Below are positions 6,376-13,577 of a stretch of 17,612 bases of DNA, one piece after another (position 1 is the first letter of the stretch; each line of letters starts with the position of its first letter). This stretch comes from Aquimarina sp. (GTDB taxonomy: Bacteria; Bacteroidota; Bacteroidia; Flavobacteriales; Flavobacteriaceae): contig NZVW01000002.1 in NCBI GenBank assembly GCA_002697475.1, positions 1 to 17,612 of the forward strand, read 5' to 3'. The translations under genes were made by a program, and so were the position numbers. The notes beneath the pieces were generated by a model. The model did no database searches and had not been told where the DNA came from. It saw only the letters and a list, made by a program, of their open reading frames with translations.

Positions 6376-7251
6376 TTACGTGTTTGCTACTAATATTTTC
6401 CAGGCAGTTTCTATATCATCTTTATCAAGATACTGCTTTGCAAATTTATGAATTTCAAGTGGGTTAGCTTGAGCGATATGGTTTTTTATATCTTCATTTT
6501 TATTAACAAAGATATCCGCTTCATTAGAATCCGGAATTACTTCAACATTACCAAGTTTTCCTAAGTCATTCCCTGTAAAAATTGAACTTAACCGAATATT
6601 TTCAGGTATATTATCCACACCTATTCCTTTTGTTCTTAAAGGTTTTGGCACCTCAAACATTCCCATATTAGCTCGACTATACCAATTACCACCCATACGA
6701 GCCACCTGATCAATTTTATATTGATCTATACTTCCGTCTTCATCAAGTATCTCCTCTTTAACATGCATCATCACAACCTCACAAATTACCAGATTACCAG
6801 CTCCTCCTTCATCACCTAAGGCTACAACTTCATTAACTTTACATTCCAATTGAACCGGAGATTCCCCAACTCGGTATGGCCTAACCTTTTCTGAATCTAC
6901 CATCGTCAACCCAGACTTGATAAACTCATTTACTCCCTGATCATACTCCGTACTGGACAAAGACATTTGCTGTACAATATCATAATTAACAATGTTGATC
7001 ACTACTTCCTTTGTGTCCAACACATTATCCAATGTATGTTTTGTAGTATTTCCTCGTACTCGTCGAGCGGGAGAAAATATAACAATAGGAGGATTGGCAC
7101 TAAAAACATTAAAAAAACTGAATGGTGAAAGGTTAGGATTTCCATTACTATCTACGGTGCTAGCAAAAGCTATAGGTCTGGGACCAATAGCTCCTAATAA
7201 CATTCCGTGTAATTTTGGGGTCTCAGTAGTTGAAGGATCTATTTTTATCAT
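6376..7251 (-). CDS. Flavin reductase family protein (FMN-binding split barrel)
   Basis: The 291-aa product belongs to the flavin reductase-like / DIM6-NTAB group. It has an N-terminal LGAIGPRPIAFASTVDSNG (19-37), the flavin-binding NLSPFSFFNVFSANPPIVIFSP stretch, then TKEVVINIV and a SGLTMVDSEKVRP-like segment, with a C-terminal helical extension from about 225. Members bind FMN and either reduce it for a partner oxygenase or act as oxidoreductases themselves; the substrate here cannot be read from sequence. The family core is about 160-200 aa, so the last 90 residues are an extension; from memory this longer form is common in Bacteroidota. It is divergent from the histidine kinase gene and precedes the DUF3127 gene by 9 nt. 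Confidence 0.88.
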   Translation of the reverse strand: MIKIDPSTTETPKLHGMLLGAIGPRPIAFASTVDSNGNPNLSPFSFFNVFSANPPIVIFSPARRVRGNTTKHTLDNVLDTKEVVINIVNYDIVQQMSLSSTEYDQGVNEFIKSGLTMVDSEKVRPYRVGESPVQLECKVNEVVALGDEGGAGNLVICEVVMMHVKEEILDEDGSIDQYKIDQVARMGGNWYSRANMGMFEVPKPLRTKGIGVDNIPENIRLSSIFTGNDLGKLGNVEVIPDSNEADIFVNKNEDIKNHIAQANPLEIHKFAKQYLDKDDIETAWKILVANT

Positions 7252-7270
7252 AACGATGTTTTGTGATCAA

Positions 7271-7298
7271 CAAAGATAATTAAAGTTTATACCTCAAA
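7271..7298 (-). promoter_or_regulatory. Bacteroidota-type promoter of the flavin reductase-DUF3127 unit
   Basis: On the minus strand TTTG (7298-7295), 16 nt, then TATCTTTG (7278-7271), an exact match to TAnnTTTG. Its 3' end lies 19 nt before the ATG at 7251, leaving a leader of roughly a dozen nt. The 16-nt spacer is slightly shorter than commonly reported for this promoter type. Confidence 0.5.
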
Positions 7299-7391
7299 AA
7301 ATATAGTTATCTATTGCCAATCTATATTTTTAGACAATAAATTAGTATACTTACGTTTAAATCTTAGATTCCAATCTTGTAATTTAGCTAT

Positions 7392-8579
7392 ATGAATTTT
7401 ACCGATGAGCGTAATTTTGCCAGTTATTTTATAATTATTGCCGCAGTTATTATTACAGGACTTGTTTTATGGAACACTTCGCTGTTTTTACAACGACTTA
7501 AAGAAGATGAACGCGTCAAGATGCAAACCTGGGCACAGTCCTATCGAGCACTGAATAGTGGTACTCAGGATGACTATCTTGATTTATCTATATTGATCAG
7601 CGGATCCAATCAAACCATTCCTATTATAATAACTGATGCAGAAAATAACTTTATTCGTGATACTTTGGGTAATATTGATCCATCTAATATTTCTAATATC
7701 CCGGAAAGTATTATTAATGACGAAGAAGACTTAAGAGAATATCTGGAAGAAATGCAGTCAGAAAATGAGCCAATTATTTTGGATCTAAAAGGTACTATTC
7801 AGCACCTTAATTATGGTAACTCAGCTATTCTTAAAAAACTCACCTACTATCCTATTGCCATAGTTTTGATCATATTTTTATTAATTGGCGTGGTATATTT
7901 CTTTTTTACTACTTCAAAAATTAGCGAACAAAATAAGCTATGGGCAGGAATGGCTAAGGAGACTGCTCATCAAATAGGTACCCCGTTATCCTCTCTGGTA
8001 GGATGGAGCGAAATTTTAAAAGCCGAGAATGTCAATCCAGAATATCTACTGGAAATTGAAAAAGATATTTCAAGATTGAAAGTTATCACAGAACGGTTTT
8101 CAAAAATTGGGTCCATACCTCATCTTGAAGACACTGATATTGTCAAGGAAACAAAAAATGCCTATACCTATTTGCAGTCCAGAAGTTCTAAGCTAATCAA
8201 CTTTTCATTAGATCTACCGGATAAGCCTATTTATGTGAGTCTTAACACTCAGTTATATAGTTGGACCATTGAAAATCTGGTTAAAAATGCCATCGATGCC
8301 ATGAAGGGTAAAGGTGATTTAAAAATTGATCTGACTGACGATGCCAAGAGAGTTTTTATACGTATTAAGGATACCGGAAAGGGGATTCCTAAAAGTAAAT
8401 TTGCCAAGATTTTTGAACCTGGTTACACCTCTAAAACAAGGGGCTGGGGACTAGGACTTTCTCTAGCTAAACGTATTATCGAAGAATATCATATGGGTAA
8501 AATTAAAGTTCTAAAATCTGAACTAGGAAAAGGTACGACATTCCAAATTACACTAAGCAAATCTGGAGTATCTATATAA
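7392..8579 (+). CDS. Membrane sensor histidine kinase without adjacent response regulator
   Basis: The 395-aa protein has a first membrane helix (about 11-31), a roughly 115-residue periplasmic part (35-150) without a motif I recognise, and a second helix (about 152-173). The kinase core follows directly, with no HAMP, PAS or GAF domain. Key motifs: H-box ETAHQIGTPLSSL with phospho-acceptor His193, N-box ENLVKNAIDAM (294-304), G1 DTGKGIP (327-333), F-box FEPGYTSK (341-348), G2 GWGLGLSLAK (351-360). The residue after His is Gln instead of the usual Glu, and Gly-Thr-Pro replaces Arg/Lys-Thr-Pro, a variant seen in many Bacteroidota kinases. No receiver-domain gene is in the window, so its partner is elsewhere. 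The signal is unknown. Start ATG at 7392. Confidence 0.93.
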   Translation: MNFTDERNFASYFIIIAAVIITGLVLWNTSLFLQRLKEDERVKMQTWAQSYRALNSGTQDDYLDLSILISGSNQTIPIIITDAENNFIRDTLGNIDPSNISNIPESIINDEEDLREYLEEMQSENEPIILDLKGTIQHLNYGNSAILKKLTYYPIAIVLIIFLLIGVVYFFFTTSKISEQNKLWAGMAKETAHQIGTPLSSLVGWSEILKAENVNPEYLLEIEKDISRLKVITERFSKIGSIPHLEDTDIVKETKNAYTYLQSRSSKLINFSLDLPDKPIYVSLNTQLYSWTIENLVKNAIDAMKGKGDLKIDLTDDAKRVFIRIKDTGKGIPKSKFAKIFEPGYTSKTRGWGLGLSLAKRIIEEYHMGKIKVLKSELGKGTTFQITLSKSGVSI

Positions 8580-8626
8580 CAAAACAGAGCTTAACCCGTT
8601 ATAACTAAACACCAATCTTTTTATTC

Positions 8627-8986
8627 ATGAAAGCTGAATATAAAATTCTTAAAGAGGCTAACTTAACCAACAATTGTCCTGTGTGCTATGCTAATGATGG
8701 AATGGTCATTTCCTTTAAGCAAAAAAAGCTGAAATCAGGTTTAATGCGAAGAACCTTAAAAGAAGTAGAAGACAAGATCGAATGCCTAAAGTGTAAATCA
8801 CATATTTATCCTGCGATATGGACTAAGGATATAGAACTGGTTTATGATTACCATCGCAAAACAGTAGTACCTTCTTCAGGAAGAATAAGTTTTACTCCTC
8901 TGTTTTATACCATTGTTGTTATACTTTTTATTATTCTTGCCGGGGCAATTCTATATTTAAAAAATCCAGACCTGTTGTCAATCTAA
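8627..8986 (+). CDS. Zinc-ribbon protein with C-terminal membrane anchor, function unknown
   Basis: The 119-aa product has two CxxC knuckles, NCPVC (Cys17, Cys20) and ECLKC (Cys53, Cys56), spaced 32 residues apart, which should form one zinc ribbon. The segment between them is basic (KQKKLKSGLMRR). A single hydrophobic helix (about 91-112) near the C-terminus predicts a tail-anchored protein with the zinc domain in the cytoplasm. I recognise no named family. It starts 47 nt after the histidine kinase stop on the same strand and might be cotranscribed, but no functional tie is visible. Its stop overlaps the convergent thioesterase gene by 4 nt. Confidence 0.75.
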   Translation: MKAEYKILKEANLTNNCPVCYANDGMVISFKQKKLKSGLMRRTLKEVEDKIECLKCKSHIYPAIWTKDIELVYDYHRKTVVPSSGRISFTPLFYTIVVILFIILAGAILYLKNPDLLSI

Positions 8987-9402
8987 TACGTGTTCATCAC
9001 CTGACGAAGATCTTCTGGAATTATAAAGGTTTTGTCAATATTGAAGTCAAAGCATACAGCAACATCGTGTCCTTCTGCACATAATACATTGTCATCATTA
9101 AATAACTGATGGTGCAGCCCAAAACTGGAGTTTTTAATGAATTCCACTCTGGTTTTTATGGTTACATTTCCCGGAAAGAAAAGTGGATTCTTAAAGTCAC
9201 ACTTCGTAGATACTAACATAGGACCTTTCTTCGTCTTATTATACATATCCTGCAAACCTGTAACCTGCCAGAACTGCACCCTAGCACTTTGCATATATTT
9301 CATGAAATTTACATTGTTGACATGGTTATAAGTGTCCATTTCACTCCAGTCAATACGTAAAGTTAAGGATAGTTTAAATTCGTCAGCTTTTTCAGAACTC
9401 AT
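8983..9402 (-). CDS. Acyl-CoA thioesterase of the YbgC/FadM hotdog type
   Basis: This 139-aa hotdog-fold protein carries the 4HBT signature WSEMDTYNHVNNVNFMKYMQ near the N-terminus (about 19-38), with the catalytic Asp23 and the NHVNN turn that corresponds to GHVNN in YbgC/FadM proteins. A single central helix and following strands (MLVSTKCDFKNPLFF, VTIKTRVEFI) complete the fold. Such enzymes hydrolyse acyl-CoA thioesters; chain length cannot be deduced. It lies 4 nt after the HIT gene on the same strand, so the two probably share a transcript. No acyl-carrier or fatty-acid gene is nearby. The start at the ATG at 9402 gives a normal family length. Confidence 0.9.
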   Translation of the reverse strand: MSSEKADEFKLSLTLRIDWSEMDTYNHVNNVNFMKYMQSARVQFWQVTGLQDMYNKTKKGPMLVSTKCDFKNPLFFPGNVTIKTRVEFIKNSSFGLHHQLFNDDNVLCAEGHDVAVCFDFNIDKTFIIPEDLRQVMNTY

Positions 9403-9406
9403 TTCA

Positions 9407-9796
9407 CTATAAGTTTGATGCTATGTTAGATGCCAGTTCCTTAAACTCACTTTCAGTAAGAGACACTTTATGCTGAAATGTCATTTCCTTCATCTCGTTC
9501 AGAGGTATTAGATGTACATGCACATGAGGCACTTCAAGTCCAACTACTGCAACCCCTACGCGTTTACAGGCAACTGTTTTTTCTAAAGCTTTGGCTACTT
9601 TTCGAGAAAAAGCCATTAGACCCATGTAGGTATCTTCATCCAGATCAAAAATCTTATTTACTTCTTTTTTGGGGATGCACAAGGTATGTCCTTTTGCATT
9701 AGGGTTAATATCCAAAAAAGCATAAAAGTTTTCGTCTTCAGCAACTTTATATGATGGAATTTCTCCATTAAGAATTTTTGTAAAAAGGGTAGCCAT
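9407..9796 (-). CDS. HIT family nucleotide-binding hydrolase (Hint type)
   Basis: The 129-aa protein starts LFTKILNGEIPSYKVAED, the typical Hint-branch N-terminus, continues with FLDINPNAKGHTLCIPKKEV (27-46), and ends its active site with VPHVHVHLIPL (89-99), the HxHxHxx histidine triad; the middle His93 or the last His95 region holds the nucleophile. Hint proteins hydrolyse nucleoside phosphoramidates and related AMP conjugates; the physiological substrate is generally unclear. The residue usually Gln or Ala before the triad is Glu88. The gene comes after the greA terminator and is followed by the thioesterase gene after 4 nt. A near match to TAnnTTTG, TATCTTTC, lies upstream at 9833-9826 on the minus strand, but without a clear -33 element. 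Confidence 0.93.
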   Translation of the reverse strand: MATLFTKILNGEIPSYKVAEDENFYAFLDINPNAKGHTLCIPKKEVNKIFDLDEDTYMGLMAFSRKVAKALEKTVACKRVGVAVVGLEVPHVHVHLIPLNEMKEMTFQHKVSLTESEFKELASNIASNL

Positions 9797-9857
9797 TTAA
9801 TTTTTTGGTTGGTTATACTGGTTGGAAAGATAACTTTTTTATTGAAAATTAAAAATG

Positions 9858-9893
9858 AAAAAGACCTTTTCTGAAACTCAAAAAAGGTCTTCT
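9858..9893 (-). terminator. Rho-independent terminator of greA
   Basis: AAGACCTTTT (9861-9870) and AAAAGGTCTT (9882-9891) pair perfectly over 10 bp around an 11-nt loop, and the minus-strand transcript ends in TTTTT. It sits 21 nt after the greA stop and before the HIT gene, so greA is probably transcribed alone. Confidence 0.8.
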
Positions 9894-9912
9894 TTATTAT
9901 TCTAAAATTCTT

Positions 9913-10389
9913 TTATTCTCTTGTAATCTCTACAATATCAAATTTCATAGTTCCGTTAGGAACCTGAATCTCTGCTACATCGCCTACGGTTTTTCCTAAA
10001 AGTCCTTTGCCAATAGGTGAATCTACGGATATTTTTCCGGCTTTAAGATCAGCTTCACTCTGTGCAACAAGCTTATATTTCATCTCTGCACCATTTATCT
10101 GATTCTTTATTTTTACGGTAGAGTGCACTAAAACCTTAGAAGTGTCCAGTTGAGACTCATCAATCAATCTGGCATTGGATAAGGTCTCTTCCATCTTTGA
10201 AATTTTCATTTCCAGTAACCCCTGAGCTTCTTTTGCCGCATCATATTCAGCATTTTCACTCAAATCTCCTTTATCCCTGGCATCAGCTATAGCTTGCGAG
10301 GCTTTAGGACGCTCAATATCCTTTAATTTATTTAATTCGTCTCTTAATTTTTTTAGCCCTTCTGCAGTGTAGTAAGATACTTTGCTCAT
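9913..10389 (-). CDS. greA: Transcription elongation factor GreA
   Basis: GreA enters the RNA polymerase secondary channel and stimulates cleavage of backtracked RNA. I use the ATG at 10389 (158 aa, MSKVSYYTAEGLKKLRDEL), which matches the family; the frame stays open upstream to 10458, but those residues are unlike GreA and lie across the leader hairpin. The N-terminal coiled coil (about 10-75) carries the tip DLSENAEYDAAKE with Asp42 and Glu45 (E. coli D41, E44), needed for catalysis. The C-terminal globular domain ends with the typical SPIGKGLLGKTVGDVAEIQVPNG block. It is followed by its own terminator and preceded by a leader hairpin. Confidence 0.97.
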   Translation of the reverse strand: MSKVSYYTAEGLKKLRDELNKLKDIERPKASQAIADARDKGDLSENAEYDAAKEAQGLLEMKISKMEETLSNARLIDESQLDTSKVLVHSTVKIKNQINGAEMKYKLVAQSEADLKAGKISVDSPIGKGLLGKTVGDVAEIQVPNGTMKFDIVEITRE

Positions 10390-10412
10390 AACTTCATCGT
10401 TTATATAAATAC

Positions 10413-10438
10413 AAAAAATCCCATCACGATGGGACTTT
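10413..10438 (-). terminator. Terminator-like hairpin in the greA leader
   Basis: Read on the minus strand, TCCCAT (10434-10429), loop CGTG, ATGGGA (10424-10419), then six T (10418-10413). Outer AAAG/TTTT bases can lengthen the stem to about 10 bp. The T-run ends 23 nt before the greA ATG. The only minus-strand transcript that can enter it is that of greA itself, so it may attenuate greA or protect the 5' end. Confidence 0.65.
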
Positions 10439-10446
10439 ACCTGTAA

Positions 10447-10454
10447 CAAATATA
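10447..10454 (-). promoter_or_regulatory. Probable greA promoter, -7 element
   Basis: TATATTTG on the minus strand is an exact match to TAnnTTTG. I find no good TTG at the -33 distance. Transcription would start near 10441, a few nt before the leader hairpin, 50 nt before the greA ATG. Confidence 0.45.
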
Positions 10455-10522
10455 GCAAAAAATTATGGTCCTTTATATTTTTACGTAATTTGCTTGCTGA
10501 AAAAGATTGAAGATTTATAACT

Positions 10523-10951
10523 ATGAAAAATATCCTGTTTTCTATAATATTGCTTTGTGTTTTTGCCTGTTCTGATGATGACAGACCTCAAAATCCTTTC
10601 CTCCCTAATGTAACGGTTAATTTTCAGGTTAACTTAAATCTTCCTGAATTTGACCAACTAGAATTTCCGGGGGGTAGTGCAGAAATACGAACTGATGGCT
10701 TTGGGATTAACGGGGTGTATATTCGTAACCTTAATAATACAACTTTTGTAGCTTTTGAACTTACAGACCCTAACCATGCTTTGGAAAGCTGCTCTGCTTT
10801 AAGTGTTTCTAATGAAAAAGCGACTTGTAACTGTAGTGACGGTAGTATTTATAATCTTATTACCGGCCAACCTGAAGATAGTACTCTTCCTTATTTTCTG
10901 AAAGCATACAGAGTACAAAAACAAGGCAATGTATTAATTGTGACAAATTAG
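10523..10951 (+). CDS. Small lipoprotein with degenerate Rieske-like C-terminus
   Basis: The 142-aa product has a lipoprotein signal (MKNILFSIILLCVFAC) with lipidated Cys16. It is followed by SDDD, which resembles the acidic export signal that sends Bacteroidota lipoproteins to the cell surface. The C-terminal third (residues 82-141) runs NHALESCSAL, ATCNCSDGSIYNLITGQ, LPYFLKAYRVQKQGNVLIV. This follows the Rieske second box and following strands (CPCHGSxFDLxTGxx...PLKxYxVxxxGxxxxV), but the ligand histidines are missing: CxxH is Cys102-Asn-Cys104-Ser, and no CxH is seen near Cys90. It should therefore not hold a normal 2Fe-2S cluster. The role is unknown. It is divergent from greA and overlaps the convergent thiF-like gene by 4 nt at the 3' end. 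Confidence 0.75.
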   Translation: MKNILFSIILLCVFACSDDDRPQNPFLPNVTVNFQVNLNLPEFDQLEFPGGSAEIRTDGFGINGVYIRNLNNTTFVAFELTDPNHALESCSALSVSNEKATCNCSDGSIYNLITGQPEDSTLPYFLKAYRVQKQGNVLIVTN

Positions 10952-12018
10952 TAGGAAGCCAGGCCTTTTTTAAGGTTTATAAGCTCCAACCCTACATTTA
11001 AATTAAGTAACAAGTTGATTGCTTTTAAACTTCTCACTCCTGACTGACAACATACAACAATAGGAAGTTCCTTGTTTATCTCTTGATATCTATCGTCTAA
11101 TTCGTCAAGAGGAATATGGAGCCCGCCTATATTAAACTGTTGAAACTCTCTTTCTGTTCTAACGTCAAGGATGGTGTACTTTTCTGGGTTTGACTTCAAT
11201 TCTTCAGCCAGAATCTCTTTTATTAAAGAACTATTGTCATCGCTAACACCACAAAAGACATCATAATCATCTTCTAGTCTTGTGATTTGAATATCTTCAT
11301 TCTTTGAAAATTTGACAATCTGCTGACTCATTGTGAGCGCATCAAAATATAAGAGTGAACCATCCAGAATTTTACCTATACCGGTAATAAGTTTTATGGT
11401 TTCGTTTGCTTGTAGCGTACCAATAATTCCCGGAAGAACACCTATGACACCAACCCCAGAACAATTAGGCACTTCATCAGGTCCCGGGGGTTCAGGAAAC
11501 AAACACCGATATGTAGGACCATTGTTATAATTAAACACTGTAACCTGTCCCTGAAATTTAAATATAGAACCAAAAACAAGTGGTTTTCCTGTCAATACAC
11601 AAGCATCACTAACCAGATATCTGGTAGCGAAATTGTCACTGCCGTCTACAATAACATCATATGCTGAAAATAAAAGCTCTGCATTATCCTTATTCAACTT
11701 GTAATTATGTATTTCAAAATTTACAAAGGGATTTAGATTCGAAAGTCTCATAGCAGCCTGCTCAGCTTTAGGCTTGCCTATATCTTCTGTAGTATACAAA
11801 ACCTGTCTTTGAAGATTAGACTGGTCAACAACATCAAAGTCCACTATTCCTATAGTACCCACTCCTGCTGCGGTAAGGTATTGTAAAACAGGACATCCCA
11901 GGCCACCGGCTCCAATGACCAGGACTTTAGCTTTCTTCAGCTTTTCTTGTCCTTTCTGCCCAAATTCTTCTAAAATTATGTGCCTGTGATATTGATTCTT
12001 CTCTTCTTGACTAAGCAT
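10948..12018 (-). CDS. ThiF/MoeB-type adenylyltransferase fused to rhodanese
   Basis: The enzyme should adenylate the C-terminal Gly-Gly of ThiS (and possibly MoaD) and pass on sulfur. I start at the ATG at 12018 (356 aa, MLSQEEKNQYHRHI); a TTG at 12027 would add three residues. The N-terminal E1-like domain (1-250) has the nucleotide loop GAGGLG (36-41), the Arg finger QRQ (70-72) and DGSDNFATR (125-133). The rhodanese domain (about 262-356) has an intact active loop CQSGVR with Cys324. The zinc CxxC pairs of MoeB are each reduced to one cysteine (TYRC 169-172; DVFC 253-256). Its place last in the thi operon, 20 nt after thiH, points to thiazole sulfur transfer as the main job. No moa/moe genes are near, but a shared role in molybdopterin synthesis is possible. 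Confidence 0.92.
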   Translation of the reverse strand: MLSQEEKNQYHRHIILEEFGQKGQEKLKKAKVLVIGAGGLGCPVLQYLTAAGVGTIGIVDFDVVDQSNLQRQVLYTTEDIGKPKAEQAAMRLSNLNPFVNFEIHNYKLNKDNAELLFSAYDVIVDGSDNFATRYLVSDACVLTGKPLVFGSIFKFQGQVTVFNYNNGPTYRCLFPEPPGPDEVPNCSGVGVIGVLPGIIGTLQANETIKLITGIGKILDGSLLYFDALTMSQQIVKFSKNEDIQITRLEDDYDVFCGVSDDNSSLIKEILAEELKSNPEKYTILDVRTEREFQQFNIGGLHIPLDELDDRYQEINKELPIVVCCQSGVRSLKAINLLLNLNVGLELINLKKGLASY

Positions 12019-12038
12019 AATGCTCAAAGATATTACTT

Positions 12039-13190
12039 TTATAACCAGGATTTATCCCAATCCTTCCAAACTACATCCAGTCCTTTTTGTTGAAGCATCG
12101 CAGTTATTTGCTCTGTAGATCTCTCATCGCTTATCTCAAATTGTTCCAAAGATGAAGGTTCTACGACATAACCTCCCGGATTGGTTTTTGACTCTGCACT
12201 TATGGAGGTTATGCCTAAATTAACAATATTGTCTCTAAAAACCTCTCTCTCCCTTGTAGAAATAGAGAGTTCCACATCTTCATCCAGAAGCCTGTAAGCG
12301 CAAATTAATTGTACCAAATCACTATCTGTCATTTCAACTTTTGGTTCCAATCCTCCACTATGTGGTCTTAATCTTGGAAAGGAAATGGAATACTTTGTCT
12401 TCCAATATGTTTTTTGAAGGTATTTAAGATGCAAAGCAGTAAAAAAACTATCAGCTCGCCAATCTTCCAACCCAAAAAGTGCACCAAGTCCAATTTTATG
12501 AATTCCCGCCCTACCTAAACGGTCAGGTGTTTCTAATCTATAATCAAAATTAGATTTTCTTCCTTTGGGATGATGTTTTTTATATTCCTCCTGATGGTAG
12601 GTTTCCTGATAGACAAGTACGGCATACAAGCCTTTAGACTTCAGAAACTCATAATCCGTCTGATCCATAGGTTGTACTTCCATACTGATATTGGCAAACT
12701 TGTCTCTGATCAAATCAATAGCATTGCCAATATAATCTACTCCAACAGTCTTGTTAGCCTCTCCTGTAACCAACAGAATATGATCATACCCCTTGTCTTT
12801 TAGAAAATCAGCTTCTTTTAGAATTTCTGTGTCATTTAATGTTCTTCGCGGTATTTTATTAGTCATACTAAAACCGCAATAAGTACAGATATTCTGACAC
12901 TCATTGCTAAGATACATAGGCGCATACATCTGTATCGTATTACCAAAACGCTTTTTAGTAATCTGAGAACTCATTTGCGCCATGTGTTCAATAAAAGGCT
13001 TAGCAGCAGGTGATATTAAAGCTTTAAAATCTTCAATAGACCTATGCTTATTTGACAAGGCTTTTAACACATCTCCTTCCCTTTTGGAATAGATATCTTC
13101 AAGCGTTTTATCCCAATTGTATGTTTTAAATATGTTTTTAAAAGTGGTATCTGGTATCTGGTATCCGGTATCTGATTTTATCTTTTTCAT
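12039..13190 (-). CDS. thiH: 2-iminoacetate synthase ThiH (radical SAM)
   Basis: ThiH cleaves tyrosine by a radical SAM reaction to p-cresol and dehydroglycine (2-iminoacetate), which ThiG uses to build the thiazole ring. The 383-aa protein has the cluster motif CQNICTYC with Cys98, Cys102, Cys105, preceded by APMYLSNE, and later blocks such as LLVTGEA, YQETYHQEEYKKHHP, and ISFPRLRPHSG, all as in the family. The family N-terminus TFKNIFKTYNW begins only at residue 16. Residues 2-15 (KKIKSDTGYQIPDT) are encoded mostly by a four-copy heptamer repeat and look like an added leader. No Met exists between residue 1 and the family start, so the ATG at 13190 or a non-ATG codon must be used. It follows the four-helix-bundle gene by 18 nt. 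Confidence 0.95.
   Translation of the reverse strand: MKKIKSDTGYQIPDTTFKNIFKTYNWDKTLEDIYSKREGDVLKALSNKHRSIEDFKALISPAAKPFIEHMAQMSSQITKKRFGNTIQMYAPMYLSNECQNICTYCGFSMTNKIPRRTLNDTEILKEADFLKDKGYDHILLVTGEANKTVGVDYIGNAIDLIRDKFANISMEVQPMDQTDYEFLKSKGLYAVLVYQETYHQEEYKKHHPKGRKSNFDYRLETPDRLGRAGIHKIGLGALFGLEDWRADSFFTALHLKYLQKTYWKTKYSISFPRLRPHSGGLEPKVEMTDSDLVQLICAYRLLDEDVELSISTREREVFRDNIVNLGITSISAESKTNPGGYVVEPSSLEQFEISDERSTEQITAMLQQKGLDVVWKDWDKSWL
13146..13173. repeat. Four-copy heptamer array GGTATCT inside the thiH start
   Basis: Four head-to-tail 7-bp units on the plus strand, GGTATCT, GGTATCT, GGTATCC, GGTATCT, followed by a G. It lies 17 nt inside thiH and codes for residues 6-15. A related array in opposite orientation lies at 13578-13591. 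Confidence 0.9.
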
Positions 13191-13208
13191 TGATGCTAGG
13201 AATTATAT

Positions 13209-13559
13209 TTAATCTAATGCTTTAACCAGTTTAAAGAGCATCTTTCTTATTATAACAACTTCATCTGTTATACTTTGCCATATCTCCTTATCAATTAAGT
13301 TGAGGTCCTTTGATAACAAAACCAAATACTCCACTTCAGAAATTGATGCGGAGGCTATTTTTAAGAACCTTCCAAATTCTTTATTGCTATTATGGCCTGA
13401 ACCCTCTGCAATATTGGTCGGAACTGAAGATACGGCTCTTCTTAATTGAGATACTATCCCGAATTTTTCTTCTATGGGAAAGTTTTCCGTAACTCTATAT
13501 ACATTTAATGTCAATTCGTGAGCTTTTTCCCAAACTTTTAACTCCTTAAAATCTCTCAT
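13209..13559 (-). CDS. Four-helix-bundle protein (23S rRNA-IVS / S23 type)
   Basis: The 116-aa protein belongs to the family first met in intervening sequences of 23S rRNA genes. It starts DFKELKVWEKAHELTLNVY (3-21), then has FPIEEKFGIVSQLRRAVSSVPTNIAEG (27-53), NKEFGRFLKIASASISEVEYLVLLSKDL (59-86) and a last helix (about 90-114): four amphipathic helices as expected. Members form pentameric barrels with a basic surface; one relative (Avd) is the accessory subunit of diversity-generating retroelements, but no reverse transcriptase or variable repeat is here. Function is unknown. Its site between thiG and thiH, 45 nt after the one and 18 nt before the other, is unrelated to thiamine. It is flanked by heptamer repeats, which suggests insertion as a cassette. 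Confidence 0.93.
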   Translation of the reverse strand: MRDFKELKVWEKAHELTLNVYRVTENFPIEEKFGIVSQLRRAVSSVPTNIAEGSGHNSNKEFGRFLKIASASISEVEYLVLLSKDLNLIDKEIWQSITDEVVIIRKMLFKLVKALD

Positions 13560-13577
13560 AATTACCTAAACAATTTC

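Noticed and set aside
6992..7279. Plus-strand ORF of 95 codons
   Set aside because: It is antisense to the conserved N-terminal part of the flavin reductase and has no family resemblance.
9807..9825. Direct repeat GGTTGG (two copies 13 nt apart) before the HIT gene as a regulator site
   Set aside because: Only two short copies, no symmetry, and no regulator nearby; too weak to call.
10390..10458. Upstream extension of GreA by 23 residues
   Set aside because: The added residues are not GreA-like and would be encoded across the leader hairpin and next to the probable promoter; the internal ATG fits the family.
13209..13559. Diversity-generating retroelement (Avd-like protein)
   Set aside because: The four-helix-bundle family includes Avd, but there is no reverse transcriptase, template repeat or variable repeat in the window.
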